A stretch of 43,869 nucleotides of DNA from DATIXJ01 sp035518715 (GCA_035518715.1 DATIXJ010000048.1:1-43869), one strand, 5' to 3'; counted from the first letter of the stretch, positions 34,082-42,722 are shown. Translations and numbers: made by a program. Notes: generated by a model not told the origin, from the letters alone.

Positions 34082-34837
34082 TCAGGAGGGAGCGGGATGG
34101 AATTTCAACTCCGGCAGGTCGTTGAGAATCCCGTGGTAAAATGCCATCCGAAGAAACTCGCCAACACCTGCAATGGCTTCATCATCCAGGTCATATTGGA
34201 ACGCTTCAAAATATTCCGGGGGGATGGTAGCGGGCATATCTCCCACAGATGGAAAGGTACACTGCTTCAGTGCTTCGATTTCGTCGGAACCGAGTGCGTT
34301 CTCCCGGGAAGCCCAGAACCCGTGAACAAACGGCAGGCCCGTGATGTCACTCCACTCCTCCACGAGATCAATCTTCTGAGTGTGTTCTGCGAATCGGCTG
34401 GCAGCATTGCCCACAAGAAGGACACAATCTGCAGCAGCCAGCAGCTTCTCCGGTGTACCGGTTTTTGGTATCAGCTGGGGTTTTGAATCATATTTTTCCG
34501 CAAGGACGATGACTGCAAGAACGACCTCCGCGCTGAAGCGCGGATCGAACGCCAGAGTCCGGATGGAACGCAGGTTCTCGCGGAATGCAAGGAAGATGGT
34601 GCCGTTTTCACCGGCGGAGGAAATGCCGACGCCCGGGACTATGCGGTACATTGCATAATCCTTTGCATAATCGATGGAAGACAAAAGCGCTCCGTCCAGA
34701 TGGTGCTGACGGAGCGCAAGTGCAAGTTCAGCCGGAGACTTGAACGAAAGTTCGAACAGTCCGTCCCGGCGGTTTCTCAGGGGCAGAGCAAGCGGCAACG
34801 CATAGTATTCATCGGGAATACCGATACGCGTCGCCAT
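34082..34837 (-). CDS. MqnA/MqnD-family menaquinone biosynthesis protein
   Basis: A 251-residue protein of the periplasmic-binding-protein-like fold used by MqnA (chorismate dehydratase) and MqnD in the futalosine route to menaquinone. Supporting segments are DGALLSSIDYA near residue 50, ADCVLLVGNAA in the middle and EEWSDITGLPFVHGFWA, close to the EEWxxxTGLPFVxAxW pattern. The N-terminus is more divergent than usual MqnA, so MqnA versus MqnD or a relative cannot be fixed. It begins six bases after rplS and is the last gene of the ffh-rpsP operon, an unusual neighbour for it. Confidence 0.75.
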   Translation of the reverse strand: MATRIGIPDEYYALPLALPLRNRRDGLFELSFKSPAELALALRQHHLDGALLSSIDYAKDYAMYRIVPGVGISSAGENGTIFLAFRENLRSIRTLAFDPRFSAEVVLAVIVLAEKYDSKPQLIPKTGTPEKLLAAADCVLLVGNAASRFAEHTQKIDLVEEWSDITGLPFVHGFWASRENALGSDEIEALKQCTFPSVGDMPATIPPEYFEAFQYDLDDEAIAGVGEFLRMAFYHGILNDLPELKFHPAPS

Positions 34838-34843
34838 AGCCGG

Positions 34844-35185
34844 CTATGCAGTTGTCTTCTGCCTGATCTGTTTCGATGCAAGCTCGCGGAGATAGTAGAG
34901 CTTTGCACGCCGGACCTTTCCTTCCTTGACCATCTCGATCTTGGCAATGCGGGGTGAGTGGAGTGGAAAGATGCGCTCAACTCCAACGCCGTTAGAAATT
35001 TTTCGCACCGTGAAGGTCGCCCGCAGTCCCTCACCGCGCCTTCCGATGACGACTCCCTGGAACTGCTGGATGCGCTCCTTATCGCCTTCGATGACGCGTA
35101 CGTGAACGTTCAGCGTATCGCCCGGCTTGAACGACAGCAGGTCGGATTTCATCTGAGTTGCTTCCACAAGCTTGAGTTTTTCCAT
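34844..35185 (-). CDS. rplS: 50S ribosomal protein L19
   Basis: Large-subunit protein at the interface with 30S, 113 residues. FKPGDTLNVHVRVIEGDKER, QGVVIGRRG, VERIFPLHSPRI and VRRAKLYYLRELASK are family landmarks. It follows trmD by 12 bases, in the conserved rpsP-rimM-trmD-rplS order. Confidence 0.98.
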   Translation of the reverse strand: MEKLKLVEATQMKSDLLSFKPGDTLNVHVRVIEGDKERIQQFQGVVIGRRGEGLRATFTVRKISNGVGVERIFPLHSPRIAKIEMVKEGKVRRAKLYYLRELASKQIRQKTTA

Positions 35186-35197
35186 GGATCTCTTCCT

Positions 35198-35872
35198 TTA
35201 TGATAATAATTTCTTTCGCCGTTCTCTCGTCCGGGCGATGCGGCGACCCTGTCGCCATTCTTCCACTTTCTTATGATCTCCGGAAAGCAGGACTTCCGGA
35301 ACCTTCATCGACCGAAATTCGGCCGGTCGAGTATAATATTCGCAACCCAGGAGATCTTCCTGGAACGAGTCCGTCAGCATCGATTCGCCGTCGCCGAGAA
35401 CTCCGGGGATAAGCCGGACAACTGCATCCACGAGAACAATTGCTGCGACTTCACCGCCGGTGAGGACATAATCACCGATCGAAATCTCTCTCGTTACAAG
35501 CTTCTTGCGCACACGCTCGTCGATCCCCTTGTAATGTCCGCAAAGGATCAGGATATTCTCCTTCAGTGAGAGCTCATTCGCCATTCGCTGATTCAGCGTC
35601 TCACCGTCGGCACTGAGATAGATAATCTCGTCGTAGCTGCGCCGTTTCTGCAAAGACTCGACGCATTCAAAAATCGGTTCCGGTTTCAGGACCATCCCCG
35701 CTCCGCCTCCGTACGGGGAATCGTCGATTGTCCGGTGTTTATCGTGAGCGAATTTCCGCAGATCGTTCAACCGGATCGTCACCAGTTTCTTCTTCTTCGC
35801 CTGCCGGAGGATACTTTCACCGAGCGGGCTTCTCATCAATTTCGGGAACCCGGTAACAATATCGATTCTCAT
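35198..35872 (-). CDS. trmD: tRNA (guanine-N1)-methyltransferase
   Basis: SPOUT-class enzyme that makes m1G37 in tRNAs. The N-terminus RIDIVTGFP, the motif SPYGGGAGMVLKPEP, and the trefoil-knot SAM site LCGHYKGIDERV with ISIGDYVLTGGE are all present. At 224 residues it is a little shorter than average (about 240-250) but complete. It starts one base before the rimM stop region ends (spacing one base), indicating coupling. Confidence 0.98.
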   Translation of the reverse strand: MRIDIVTGFPKLMRSPLGESILRQAKKKKLVTIRLNDLRKFAHDKHRTIDDSPYGGGAGMVLKPEPIFECVESLQKRRSYDEIIYLSADGETLNQRMANELSLKENILILCGHYKGIDERVRKKLVTREISIGDYVLTGGEVAAIVLVDAVVRLIPGVLGDGESMLTDSFQEDLLGCEYYTRPAEFRSMKVPEVLLSGDHKKVEEWRQGRRIARTRERRKKLLS

Positions 35873-35873
35873 A

Positions 35874-36392
35874 TCATTCCTGACTCTCGATCAGACCCTC
35901 GATCGTCCGCACAACGATGACACGATCCGCGATGCGCACTTCACGAATAAACTCTTTCACCGCAGGTATCAGGAATTTCTTCTCACCGCCACGAACTGAC
36001 CAGAGATCTCCGCCTGCCGAATGGAACACCTCATCGAGGACTCCGAGCAGCCGACCATCGGAAGTCTCGACGGAACATCCTACCAGATCATGTATGAAAT
36101 ACGAATTTTGGGGAGGTGCTTGAAGATCACCTTCCCCCACAAAGAGCATTTCGCCACGCCGGGCTTCTGCATCCGTCCTGTTCGTAATCGCTGACAGTTT
36201 GACGACAACGTTCTGCCGGTGAACAATTACATCCTCAACTGTCGTTTCGACTGCGGCATCAGCCGACGGGCCAACGTAAACACGCTGCCGCTTCTTCAAG
36301 CCTCCCGGACGTCCGGAGGCAAGCCGAAGCTTCACATACCCCTTGATGCCGAACGCGCCCGTGATTCCGGCTATTGCGAAACGGTCCGGCAT
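35874..36392 (-). CDS. rimM: Ribosome maturation factor RimM
   Basis: 16S rRNA processing factor that binds S19 during 30S head assembly, 172 residues. The N-terminal RimM beta barrel begins FAIAGITGAFGIKGYVKLR, and the PRC-barrel part includes LVGCSVETSDGRLLGVLDEV and FLIPAVKEFIREV. It lies between khpA and trmD in the conserved operon. Confidence 0.96.
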   Translation of the reverse strand: MPDRFAIAGITGAFGIKGYVKLRLASGRPGGLKKRQRVYVGPSADAAVETTVEDVIVHRQNVVVKLSAITNRTDAEARRGEMLFVGEGDLQAPPQNSYFIHDLVGCSVETSDGRLLGVLDEVFHSAGGDLWSVRGGEKKFLIPAVKEFIREVRIADRVIVVRTIEGLIESQE

Positions 36393-36425
36393 GCGACGCG
36401 TGGTCCCGACCGCCCCCTCAGCGAA

Positions 36426-36656
36426 TCAGTCGAGCACTTCAATAGTAACTTTCTTTCCCGCCTTTTTTCCGACGGCAGCCGCAAGAGTTCGAAGGGCAAA
36501 CGCCGTCCTTCCTTTCTTTCCGATAATCTTTCCGATATCGGGTTGTGCGACTTTCAGTTTCAAGATCATTTTGTCTTCGTGCTGCTCCTCTTCAATGGCC
36601 ACCTGTTCCGGCTGGTCAACCAACTGCTTCGCGATGAATTCGATGAAGTCCTTCAT
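36426..36656 (-). CDS. khpA: KH-domain RNA-binding protein KhpA
   Basis: A 76-residue single-KH-domain protein. The GxxG loop is GKKG in IGKIIGKKGRTAFALRT, preceded by the strand MILKLKVAQPD. KhpA acts with KhpB as a global RNA-binding regulator in other bacteria; its place between rpsP and rimM is conserved. GGAGGT before the ATG is a strong ribosome site. The 173-base gap upstream, toward rpsP, has two small hairpins but no gene. Confidence 0.93.
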   Translation of the reverse strand: MKDFIEFIAKQLVDQPEQVAIEEEQHEDKMILKLKVAQPDIGKIIGKKGRTAFALRTLAAAVGKKAGKKVTIEVLD

Positions 36657-36829
36657 ACCACCTCCGTACGAACTGCGAAACTATTGAATCTCCATCCGCC
36701 AATCGGATTGCAGCTGACTTCTTCCGTGAGATCCCTCGTACCACCAAGTGCGGAATAGTTTCCGTGTGAGTGCTCCGAGTACGCTTACGTGCTTGTAAAG
36801 AGCTTGAACCGCAAAAATGATGTAGTGGA

Positions 36830-37294
36830 TTATGCGGCCGGGGTGGCCGGTGCAGGCTCAGCCGGTGGTGCCGGGGCAGGAGGAGCAGCCGGTGGCGCTT
36901 CCGCAGCTTTCGCGGCTTTTGCCTTCCGGGTCGCCTTCCTTCGCGACTTTCGTTCTGCATCGCGCTGCTGCCGTTCGGCCTGCAGTGATTGCCATTTCTC
37001 AAATGCCGCAGCAATCGTCGCTTCGTCAGAGCCCTTCTTCATCATTCCCCATTTCAGCCAGAGACCTTTGCGCTGCAAAAGACTCCTCAGGGTATCCGAG
37101 GGTTGAGCCCCGCGCCGCAACCAGAGCATCAGGCGATCTTCCTTGACCTCAATGATCATCGGGTTGACCATCGGATTATAGACGCCGATCGCCTCGATAA
37201 ATCTTCCGCTCCGCGACATACGCGCATCCGCCGCGACTATTTTATAGAACGCCTGTTTCTTTTTCCCCGCCCGCCGCAACCGTAGCTTGACCAA
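36830..37294 (-). CDS. rpsP: 30S ribosomal protein S16 with Ala/Pro-rich C-terminal extension
   Basis: The first 80 or so residues are standard S16 (VKLRLRRAGKKKQAFYKIV, FIEAIGVYNP, LMLWLRRGAQPSDTLRSLL). The protein is 154 residues long because of a C-terminal tail: a basic helical segment (about 100-130, with RKSRRKATRKAKAAKAA) and a Pro/Ala run ending TPAA. Such tails occur in S16 of Bacteroidota and relatives. Second gene of the ffh operon. Confidence 0.96.
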   Translation of the reverse strand: MVKLRLRRAGKKKQAFYKIVAADARMSRSGRFIEAIGVYNPMVNPMIIEVKEDRLMLWLRRGAQPSDTLRSLLQRKGLWLKWGMMKKGSDEATIAAAFEKWQSLQAERQQRDAERKSRRKATRKAKAAKAAEAPPAAPPAPAPPAEPAPATPAA

Positions 37295-37337
37295 TGTTTC
37301 TGCTCCTTCAATAAATGGATTCGTGAAAATGTTATCT

Positions 37338-38660
37338 TCAATGCAATTTCATACCCTGAAACATCCTCGGCATCTTCCCTTTGGAAATAGTCTTCATCAT
37401 CTTCTGCATCTCGCCAAACTGCTTCAGAACTTTATTCACTTCCTGCACCGAGGTTCCGCTCCCGTACGCGATCCGTCTCCGGCGAGTGCCGTTAATGATA
37501 TGGGGTTTACGCCGCTCTTCGGCAGTCATCGACTGGATAATCGCTTCCACACGCACCAACGCTTTATCGTCCAGCGAGACATCGGCCGGGAGGCGGTTCA
37601 TTCCCGGAATCATCCCCATAAGCTGCTGCACCGATCCCATCTTCTTCACTTCGTGCAGCTGGTCGAGAAAGTCCTCAAACGTGAACTGCGCTTTCCGGAG
37701 CTTCTCCTCGAGCCGACGGGTCTTTTGTTCGTCAAATTGCGCCTGTGCCTTTTCAACCAGCGTGACGATATCGCCCATCCCGAGGATGCGCGTCGCCATG
37801 CGATCGGGGTGAAAGACTTCGAGCGCATCGAGCTTCTCACCCACACCGACAAACTTGATCGGCTTATCGACAACGGAACGGATCGACAGGGCCGCCCCGC
37901 CTCTCGTATCGCCGTCCAGTTTTGTCATAACCACTCCGTCAAAATCCAGCCGCTCATGGAATGCTTTCGCGGTATTGACGGCATCCTGCCCGGTCATCGC
38001 ATCCACGACAAAGAGAATCTCGTGCGGATGCACCTTTTCCTTGATCGTCTCCACCTCGCGCATCATCTCTTCGTCAACATGAAGGCGACCTGCAGTGTCG
38101 ATGATTACGACATCACGGGCACCACGACGTGCGTGCTCGATGGACCCCTCGGCAATTTCAATTGCTCCCTTCCCGCGTTCGGCAAGAACGGCAACCTGGA
38201 TCTCTTTGCCAAGCAACTCCAGCTGGTCAATTGCCGCCGGACGATAAACGTCTGCAGCAGCAAGCAATGGGAAATGACCTTTCCCTTTGAGATAGTTCGC
38301 AAGCTTCGCGCAAAATGTCGTTTTCCCCGAGCCCTGCAAACCTGCGACCAGAATTACCGTCGGCGGCATGGAAGAAAAGCTGATCTCCGCATGCGTCGTG
38401 CCCATCAATTTGACAAGCTCGTCATGAATGATTTTCACGATAAGCTGGCCCGGAGTAATGCTCTGCAGAACCTCCTGACCTATCGCGCGTTTCTGGACAT
38501 CGTCAACAAACTGCTTCGCGACCTTATAGTTGACATCGGCGTCAAGAAGAACTCGGCGCACCTCGCGTAGGGAATCAGAGATATTGGACTCTGTGATTTT
38601 TCCCTGACCGCGGATCTTCTTGAAGATCGCTTCAAGTTTCTGACTGAGGTCTTCGAACAC
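37338..38660 (-). CDS. ffh: Signal recognition particle protein Ffh
   Basis: SRP GTPase that, with 4.5S RNA and FtsY, delivers membrane proteins to the translocon. From GTG 38660 it has 440 residues beginning with the N-domain FEDLSQKLEAIFKKIRGQG. G1 is GLQGSGKT (107-114), then DTAGRLHVDEEM, TKLDGDTRGGAAL and the C-terminal Met-rich M domain (GMIPGMNRL; FGEMQKMMKTISKGKMPRMF). A TTG at 38696 would add 12 residues inside the terminator-like hairpin's T run, so I reject it. No Shine-Dalgarno sequence precedes the GTG. It leads the operon ffh to mqnA-like. Confidence 0.96.
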   Translation of the reverse strand: MFEDLSQKLEAIFKKIRGQGKITESNISDSLREVRRVLLDADVNYKVAKQFVDDVQKRAIGQEVLQSITPGQLIVKIIHDELVKLMGTTHAEISFSSMPPTVILVAGLQGSGKTTFCAKLANYLKGKGHFPLLAAADVYRPAAIDQLELLGKEIQVAVLAERGKGAIEIAEGSIEHARRGARDVVIIDTAGRLHVDEEMMREVETIKEKVHPHEILFVVDAMTGQDAVNTAKAFHERLDFDGVVMTKLDGDTRGGAALSIRSVVDKPIKFVGVGEKLDALEVFHPDRMATRILGMGDIVTLVEKAQAQFDEQKTRRLEEKLRKAQFTFEDFLDQLHEVKKMGSVQQLMGMIPGMNRLPADVSLDDKALVRVEAIIQSMTAEERRKPHIINGTRRRRIAYGSGTSVQEVNKVLKQFGEMQKMMKTISKGKMPRMFQGMKLH

Positions 38661-38697
38661 GGAATTTGTGCCGGAAAATCTGCGAGAACAAGACAAA

Positions 38698-38724
38698 ATC
38701 GCCAGGTTTTGAGTTCCTGGCGAT
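38698..38724 (-). terminator. Hairpin with T run between atpG and ffh
   Basis: A perfect nine-base stem, ATCGCCAGG (38698-38706) with CCTGGCGAT (38716-38724), and a nine-base loop. On the minus strand it is followed by TTTTGTCTTGTT, the form of an intrinsic terminator for the atp operon. It also lies inside the predicted ffh leader, so it may act as an attenuator or 5' stabiliser there. Confidence 0.7.
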
Positions 38725-38739
38725 CATTACAGGCCGCAT

Positions 38740-38768
38740 AATGTACGCAAATTTTGGGCGCGAAGCAA
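38740..38768 (-). promoter_or_regulatory. Predicted promoter of the ffh-rpsP operon
   Basis: On the minus strand, TTGCTT (38763-38768), 17 bases, TACATT (38740-38745). The predicted start is near 38733, upstream of the 38698-38724 hairpin. Part of an inverted repeat (AGCAAGAG 38764-38771, CTCTTGCT 38790-38797) overlaps the -35 box and could be an operator. Confidence 0.6.
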
Positions 38769-38924
38769 GAGAAAGTTTGGCAGCCTAAGCTCTTGCTGGT
38801 CTTCAAGTTAGAAGATTTAGCGGATTGCAAATCGGTAAGGGATACTTCTCAAATCGCCGGCAGTTTCTGAGGGCCGGGCTGCTACCTCAACCTAGTACTT
38901 CTTCTGTCCGATGTCCTTCGGATA

Positions 38925-39827
38925 TCAGTTCTCTGAAGACTTGAGAGCTTCTGCACCGGCCACGATTTCCAGCAGCTCCTTCGTGATTGATGCCTGTCGT
39001 GCTTTGTTATAGGAGAGCTGGAGATCCTTCAGGAGATCCGATGCATTGGTGGTAGCATTTTCCATTGCAGTCATCCTCGCTCCCTGCTCGGCTGCGTTGG
39101 ATTCGAGAAGTGCACGCCAGATCTGGAAGTGAAGATGCTTCGGAATGAGGGAGGCCATAATCGCTGAGCTCGACGGCTCATAAATATAGTCGGAAACTGC
39201 GGGCTGGACACCGCCGGTCGATTGCAGTGCCAGACTTTCTGCCGGGATGGGAAGATATTGCTCGATCCGCGTATGCTGGTGGAGGATCGACTTGAACTCA
39301 TTATAGACGAGCTCCACGCGATCGACCTGTCCGTTAAGGAATTTATCAATGGCATCATCGGCAATTGCCTGGGCGGTCGAGAACTTCAGCGCCGCAAATA
39401 TTCCGAGATGCTTCTGCGTCACCGGGAAATCATTCTTCTGGAAATAATCAAATCCCTTCCGACCGACAACCACCATCCGGAGCTTTCCACCATCCCGCAG
39501 CGGAGCATAATTCTTGTCGACGTGTTCTTCCGCCGACCTCACGATATTAAAATTAAACGCCCCGCACATTCCGCGGTCAGAGGAAATCACAATCATCATC
39601 ACGCTTTGAACCGGGCGAACTGCAAAGAGCGGATTCGAGGCGACATCCGTCATTCCTCCCAGTCCATTCAGGAGCTCCTTCATTTTTTGCGCATATGGAC
39701 GAGCCGCCACAACCGCATCCTGCGCACGCCGGAGCTTAGCCGCCGAGACCATTTTCATGGCTTTGGTCATCTTCTGGGTGCTCTTCACGCCACCGATGCG
39801 GCGCCGTATTTCCCTGAGTGTTGCCAT
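38925..39827 (-). CDS. atpG: ATP synthase F1 gamma subunit
   Basis: Central rotor stalk, 300 residues. The N-terminus MATLREIRRRIGGVKSTQKM and the C-terminal helix ENATTNASDLLKDLQLSYNK with AARQASITKELLEI-type sequence are diagnostic, as is SDRGMCGAFNFNI in the middle. It is the last gene of the cluster; beta and epsilon genes do not follow. Confidence 0.97.
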   Translation of the reverse strand: MATLREIRRRIGGVKSTQKMTKAMKMVSAAKLRRAQDAVVAARPYAQKMKELLNGLGGMTDVASNPLFAVRPVQSVMMIVISSDRGMCGAFNFNIVRSAEEHVDKNYAPLRDGGKLRMVVVGRKGFDYFQKNDFPVTQKHLGIFAALKFSTAQAIADDAIDKFLNGQVDRVELVYNEFKSILHQHTRIEQYLPIPAESLALQSTGGVQPAVSDYIYEPSSSAIMASLIPKHLHFQIWRALLESNAAEQGARMTAMENATTNASDLLKDLQLSYNKARQASITKELLEIVAGAEALKSSEN

Positions 39828-39841
39828 TCCGAACTATGAGA

Positions 39842-41386
39842 CTATGCTTTGAAGATTTCCAGAAATTCTTTGGCTGCTGCGTGAAGCTTCTTCTGCAGAT
39901 CATCCGAGAGATCCTTTTTCTGGACGATCTCGGCAAGGAGGGAGCCGTACTTCAGATCCATCATTTCCAGAAATTCACTCTCGAATCGCTGCACCTGATC
40001 GATGGCTATCTCGTCGAGATAGCCGTTCGTCCCGACAAAGATGCTGATCACCTGCCGCTCGACCCTCATCGGAACGTACTGCCCCTGCTTCAGCAATTCA
40101 ACGAGTCGTGACCCGCGTGTCAGCTGCTGCTGGGTTGCTTTGTCGAGATCAGACCCGAATTTTGCAAAGGCCTCGAGTTCGCGGTATTGGGCTAGATCGA
40201 GACGCAATCGGCCGGCGACTTTCTTCATCGCTTTGATCTGTGCGTTACCGCCGACACGCGAGACCGAGATACCGACATTAATGGCCGGACGAACGCCCGC
40301 ATTGAACAAGCCCGGCTCGAGATAGATCTGTCCGTCGGTGATCGAAATGACATTAGTCGGGATATATGCCGAAACGTCTCCCGCCTGTGTCTCGATGACC
40401 GGCAATGCGGTGAGACTTCCGCCGCCGAGCTCTTCGCTGAGCTTCGAGGCACGCTCCAGCAACCGGGAGTGCAAATAGAACACGTCACCGGGATACGCTT
40501 CGCGCCCTGGCGGCCGGCGGAGCAGAAGCGATACCTGGCGGTATGCCTGGGCGTGTTTCGAGAGATCATCATACACAACAAGCGCATGTCTCCCCTTATC
40601 ACGGAAGAATTCTCCGAGTGTTGCTCCGGCATACGGCGCAATGAACTGCATCGGCGATGGATCGCTCGCGTTTGCCGCGATGACCGTCGTATATTCCATG
40701 GCACCGAACTCTTCGAGTTTCGCCACAACCTGTGCAACGGTGGAGCCTTTCTGTCCGATCGCGACATAGATACAGTACATCGGCTTAATGCCGTTCTTTT
40801 TCGATTCTTCCGTATGGGTAGACTTCTGATTAATAATCGTATCGATGGCTACAGCAGTTTTCCCGGTCTGCCGGTCGCCGATGATCAGCTCGCGTTGTCC
40901 TCTGCCGATCGGAATCATTCCGTCAACGGCTTTCAATCCCGTCTGCAGCGGCTCCTTCACCGGCTGACGCTGGATCACGCCGAGCGCCTTGCGTTCGAGG
41001 GGGGAATAATGTTCCGTTTTGATTGCTCCGCGTCCGTCGATCGGCTGCCCGAGGGGATTGATCACGCGTCCGAGCATGGCATCACCGACGGGCATCGAGG
41101 CAACCCGGCCGGTGCGTTTGACAACATCACCTTCTTTGATCAGCGTGGTATCTCCGAAGAGAACGCATCCTACATTATCTTCTTCGAGATTCAGAACCAT
41201 TCCGAAGACGTTGTTCGGAAATTCCACAAGCTCGCTTGCCATGACTTTGGAGAGGCCGTAAATGCGCGCAATACCGTCCCCAACCTGCAGAACAGTACCG
41301 ACGTCATAGACATCCACTTCTTTTTCAAATCCGGAAAGTTGTTTCCGTAAAATTGCTGATACTTCATCTGGTCGTACTTCAGCCAT
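39842..41386 (-). CDS. atpA: ATP synthase F1 alpha subunit
   Basis: Non-catalytic nucleotide-binding subunit, 514 residues. The P-loop is GDRQTGKTAVA; the family signature PAINVGISVSRVGG and LSKHAQAYRQVSLLLRRPPGREAYPGDVF (read in two parts) are intact, as is the crown-domain start. It is complete and in the usual place between delta and gamma, 14 bases upstream of atpG. Confidence 0.98.
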   Translation of the reverse strand: MAEVRPDEVSAILRKQLSGFEKEVDVYDVGTVLQVGDGIARIYGLSKVMASELVEFPNNVFGMVLNLEEDNVGCVLFGDTTLIKEGDVVKRTGRVASMPVGDAMLGRVINPLGQPIDGRGAIKTEHYSPLERKALGVIQRQPVKEPLQTGLKAVDGMIPIGRGQRELIIGDRQTGKTAVAIDTIINQKSTHTEESKKNGIKPMYCIYVAIGQKGSTVAQVVAKLEEFGAMEYTTVIAANASDPSPMQFIAPYAGATLGEFFRDKGRHALVVYDDLSKHAQAYRQVSLLLRRPPGREAYPGDVFYLHSRLLERASKLSEELGGGSLTALPVIETQAGDVSAYIPTNVISITDGQIYLEPGLFNAGVRPAINVGISVSRVGGNAQIKAMKKVAGRLRLDLAQYRELEAFAKFGSDLDKATQQQLTRGSRLVELLKQGQYVPMRVERQVISIFVGTNGYLDEIAIDQVQRFESEFLEMMDLKYGSLLAEIVQKKDLSDDLQKKLHAAAKEFLEIFKA

Positions 41387-41413
41387 TGCAAATTCCTTTT
41401 GGTTAAAGGTGAA

Positions 41414-41959
41414 TCAGGATCCGCCTTCGGCGAACCGGCGACGGAGGATATCAAGTTGATGGCGCACGCTCGCATCCCATACGGTGTCCTCGTGCTGGAC
41501 GATGAATCCCCCTTTCAGTGACGGATCAAGGACATATTCGATCCGCGGGGTTTTCTTTGTTGCAGTTTCAATCTGGTGCACGAGCGCACGGTGTTGGGCA
41601 TCCGAGAATTTCACGGCAACGCGGGCCCGGACGTGAAGAATGCCGCGTTGCTTGTCACGCTGATCATAAAATTGACGTATGATCTCCGGGAGAATATTCT
41701 CCCGTCCTTTCGATGCCAGCAGCAGGACAAATTTTTCCGTGAACAGACTGACCTTGCCGCCCAGAAGCTGTGCAAACACCCTCGCCTTCTTTTCCTTATT
41801 GACCACAGGGCTCTTCAGGAAAATGCGGAAGTCCGGTATTTCGCGGTGCATCTTTTCGATGAAGGCAAAGTCGTTGCTGACCTCATCGACAGATTTTAGT
41901 TCCTCGGCTACACTGAGCGCCGCCGATGCGTACCGTTCCGCTGCACGAATATTACTCAT
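41414..41959 (-). CDS. atpH: ATP synthase F1 delta subunit
   Basis: Peripheral-stalk connector, 181 residues. The N-terminal six-helix domain begins AAERYASAALSVAEE, and the C-terminal part has the family pattern VLDPSLKGGFIVQHEDTVWD followed by SVRHQLDILRRRF. It starts six bases after atpF ends. Confidence 0.95.
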   Translation of the reverse strand: MSNIRAAERYASAALSVAEELKSVDEVSNDFAFIEKMHREIPDFRIFLKSPVVNKEKKARVFAQLLGGKVSLFTEKFVLLLASKGRENILPEIIRQFYDQRDKQRGILHVRARVAVKFSDAQHRALVHQIETATKKTPRIEYVLDPSLKGGFIVQHEDTVWDASVRHQLDILRRRFAEGGS

Positions 41960-41965
41960 ACTGCA

Positions 41966-42451
41966 TCAATTGTTCGGAAGTTCCTTCAGGTAGTTGTCGA
42001 CGATCTTCCGATGTTTTTGGTCATCAAGCGTCTCGTCGAGAATTTTTCCTGCCGCCTGCACTGCCAGCGACGCAACCTCGTGACGCAGCTGGGAAAGTGC
42101 AGCATCTTTGTCGCGTCCGATCTCCGCACGCGCCTGTTCGATCATCCGCTGTGACTGCTTCTGAGCGCTCTCCAGAATCTCCCCTTTCAGCTTATCGGCG
42201 AGCGTACGGCTTTCATTGAGGATGCGATGACCCTCGTGCTCTGCCTGCTCAAGCTGCTTCCGGTGCTCTTCAACAAGCTGCTCGGCTTCCTGCTTTGCCT
42301 GCTCCGCCTGTTCCACCGACCGGCGAACGCTTGCTTCGCGCTGTTGGAGTGCATCAAGCAGGGGCTTCCAGGCATACTTCCTGAGGAGGAAGAGGAGAAC
42401 GAGAAAAGTAACTATGGTCCAGAGTATCAGCCCGGGGTTTGGTTCTAACAT
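41966..42451 (-). CDS. atpF: ATP synthase Fo b subunit
   Basis: Peripheral-stalk subunit of 161 residues: one N-terminal membrane helix (LILWTIVTFLVLLFLLRKY), then the conserved WKPLLDALQQRE and a long charged coiled coil to residue 140. Only one b-type gene is present, so the stalk should be a homodimer. Confidence 0.96.
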   Translation of the reverse strand: MLEPNPGLILWTIVTFLVLLFLLRKYAWKPLLDALQQREASVRRSVEQAEQAKQEAEQLVEEHRKQLEQAEHEGHRILNESRTLADKLKGEILESAQKQSQRMIEQARAEIGRDKDAALSQLRHEVASLAVQAAGKILDETLDDQKHRKIVDNYLKELPNN

Positions 42452-42494
42452 AGGTTTTCGATCCTCATAATGAATTTTGCAATCGCCCGCCTGT

Positions 42495-42722
42495 TCATTT
42501 CAGAGCGAGCAGAATGCAAATAACGAGTGCAAAGAAGGTGGCACCTTCGATGAGTGCGGCGGCGATGATCATGGAAATTCGTATCGGTCCCGCTGCCTCC
42601 GGCTGACGACCGCTTGCGTCCATTGCGGCAGCTGCCAGCTTACCGATCCCGATACCCGCCCCGATCACGGTGAATGCCGCGCCCAGCCCGGCGGCAAGAT
42701 ATGCGAATAATTTCGGATCCAT
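42495..42722 (-). CDS. atpE: ATP synthase Fo c subunit
   Basis: Rotor-ring subunit, 75 residues, two membrane helices joined by the polar loop ASGRQPEA. Helix 1 has the glycine ladder GAGIGIG; helix 2 carries the ion-binding Glu59 in AALIEGATFFALV. The Gln of helix 1 and the Glu-Ser/Thr pair typical of Na+ rings are absent, pointing to proton use. AAGGAG precedes the ATG. Confidence 0.97.
   Translation of the reverse strand: MDPKLFAYLAAGLGAAFTVIGAGIGIGKLAAAAMDASGRQPEAAGPIRISMIIAAALIEGATFFALVICILLALK

Noticed and set aside
37287..38570. Long open frame antisense to ffh (427 codons, plus strand)
   Set aside because: ffh is complete on the minus strand; the plus-strand product is rich in His/Leu/Arg with no domain pattern, as expected from mirrored codons.
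38697..38924. Small RNA such as the 4.5S SRP RNA beside ffh
   Set aside because: I looked for the conserved SRP RNA apical-loop sequence on both strands and did not see it; the region is explained by a promoter and hairpins.
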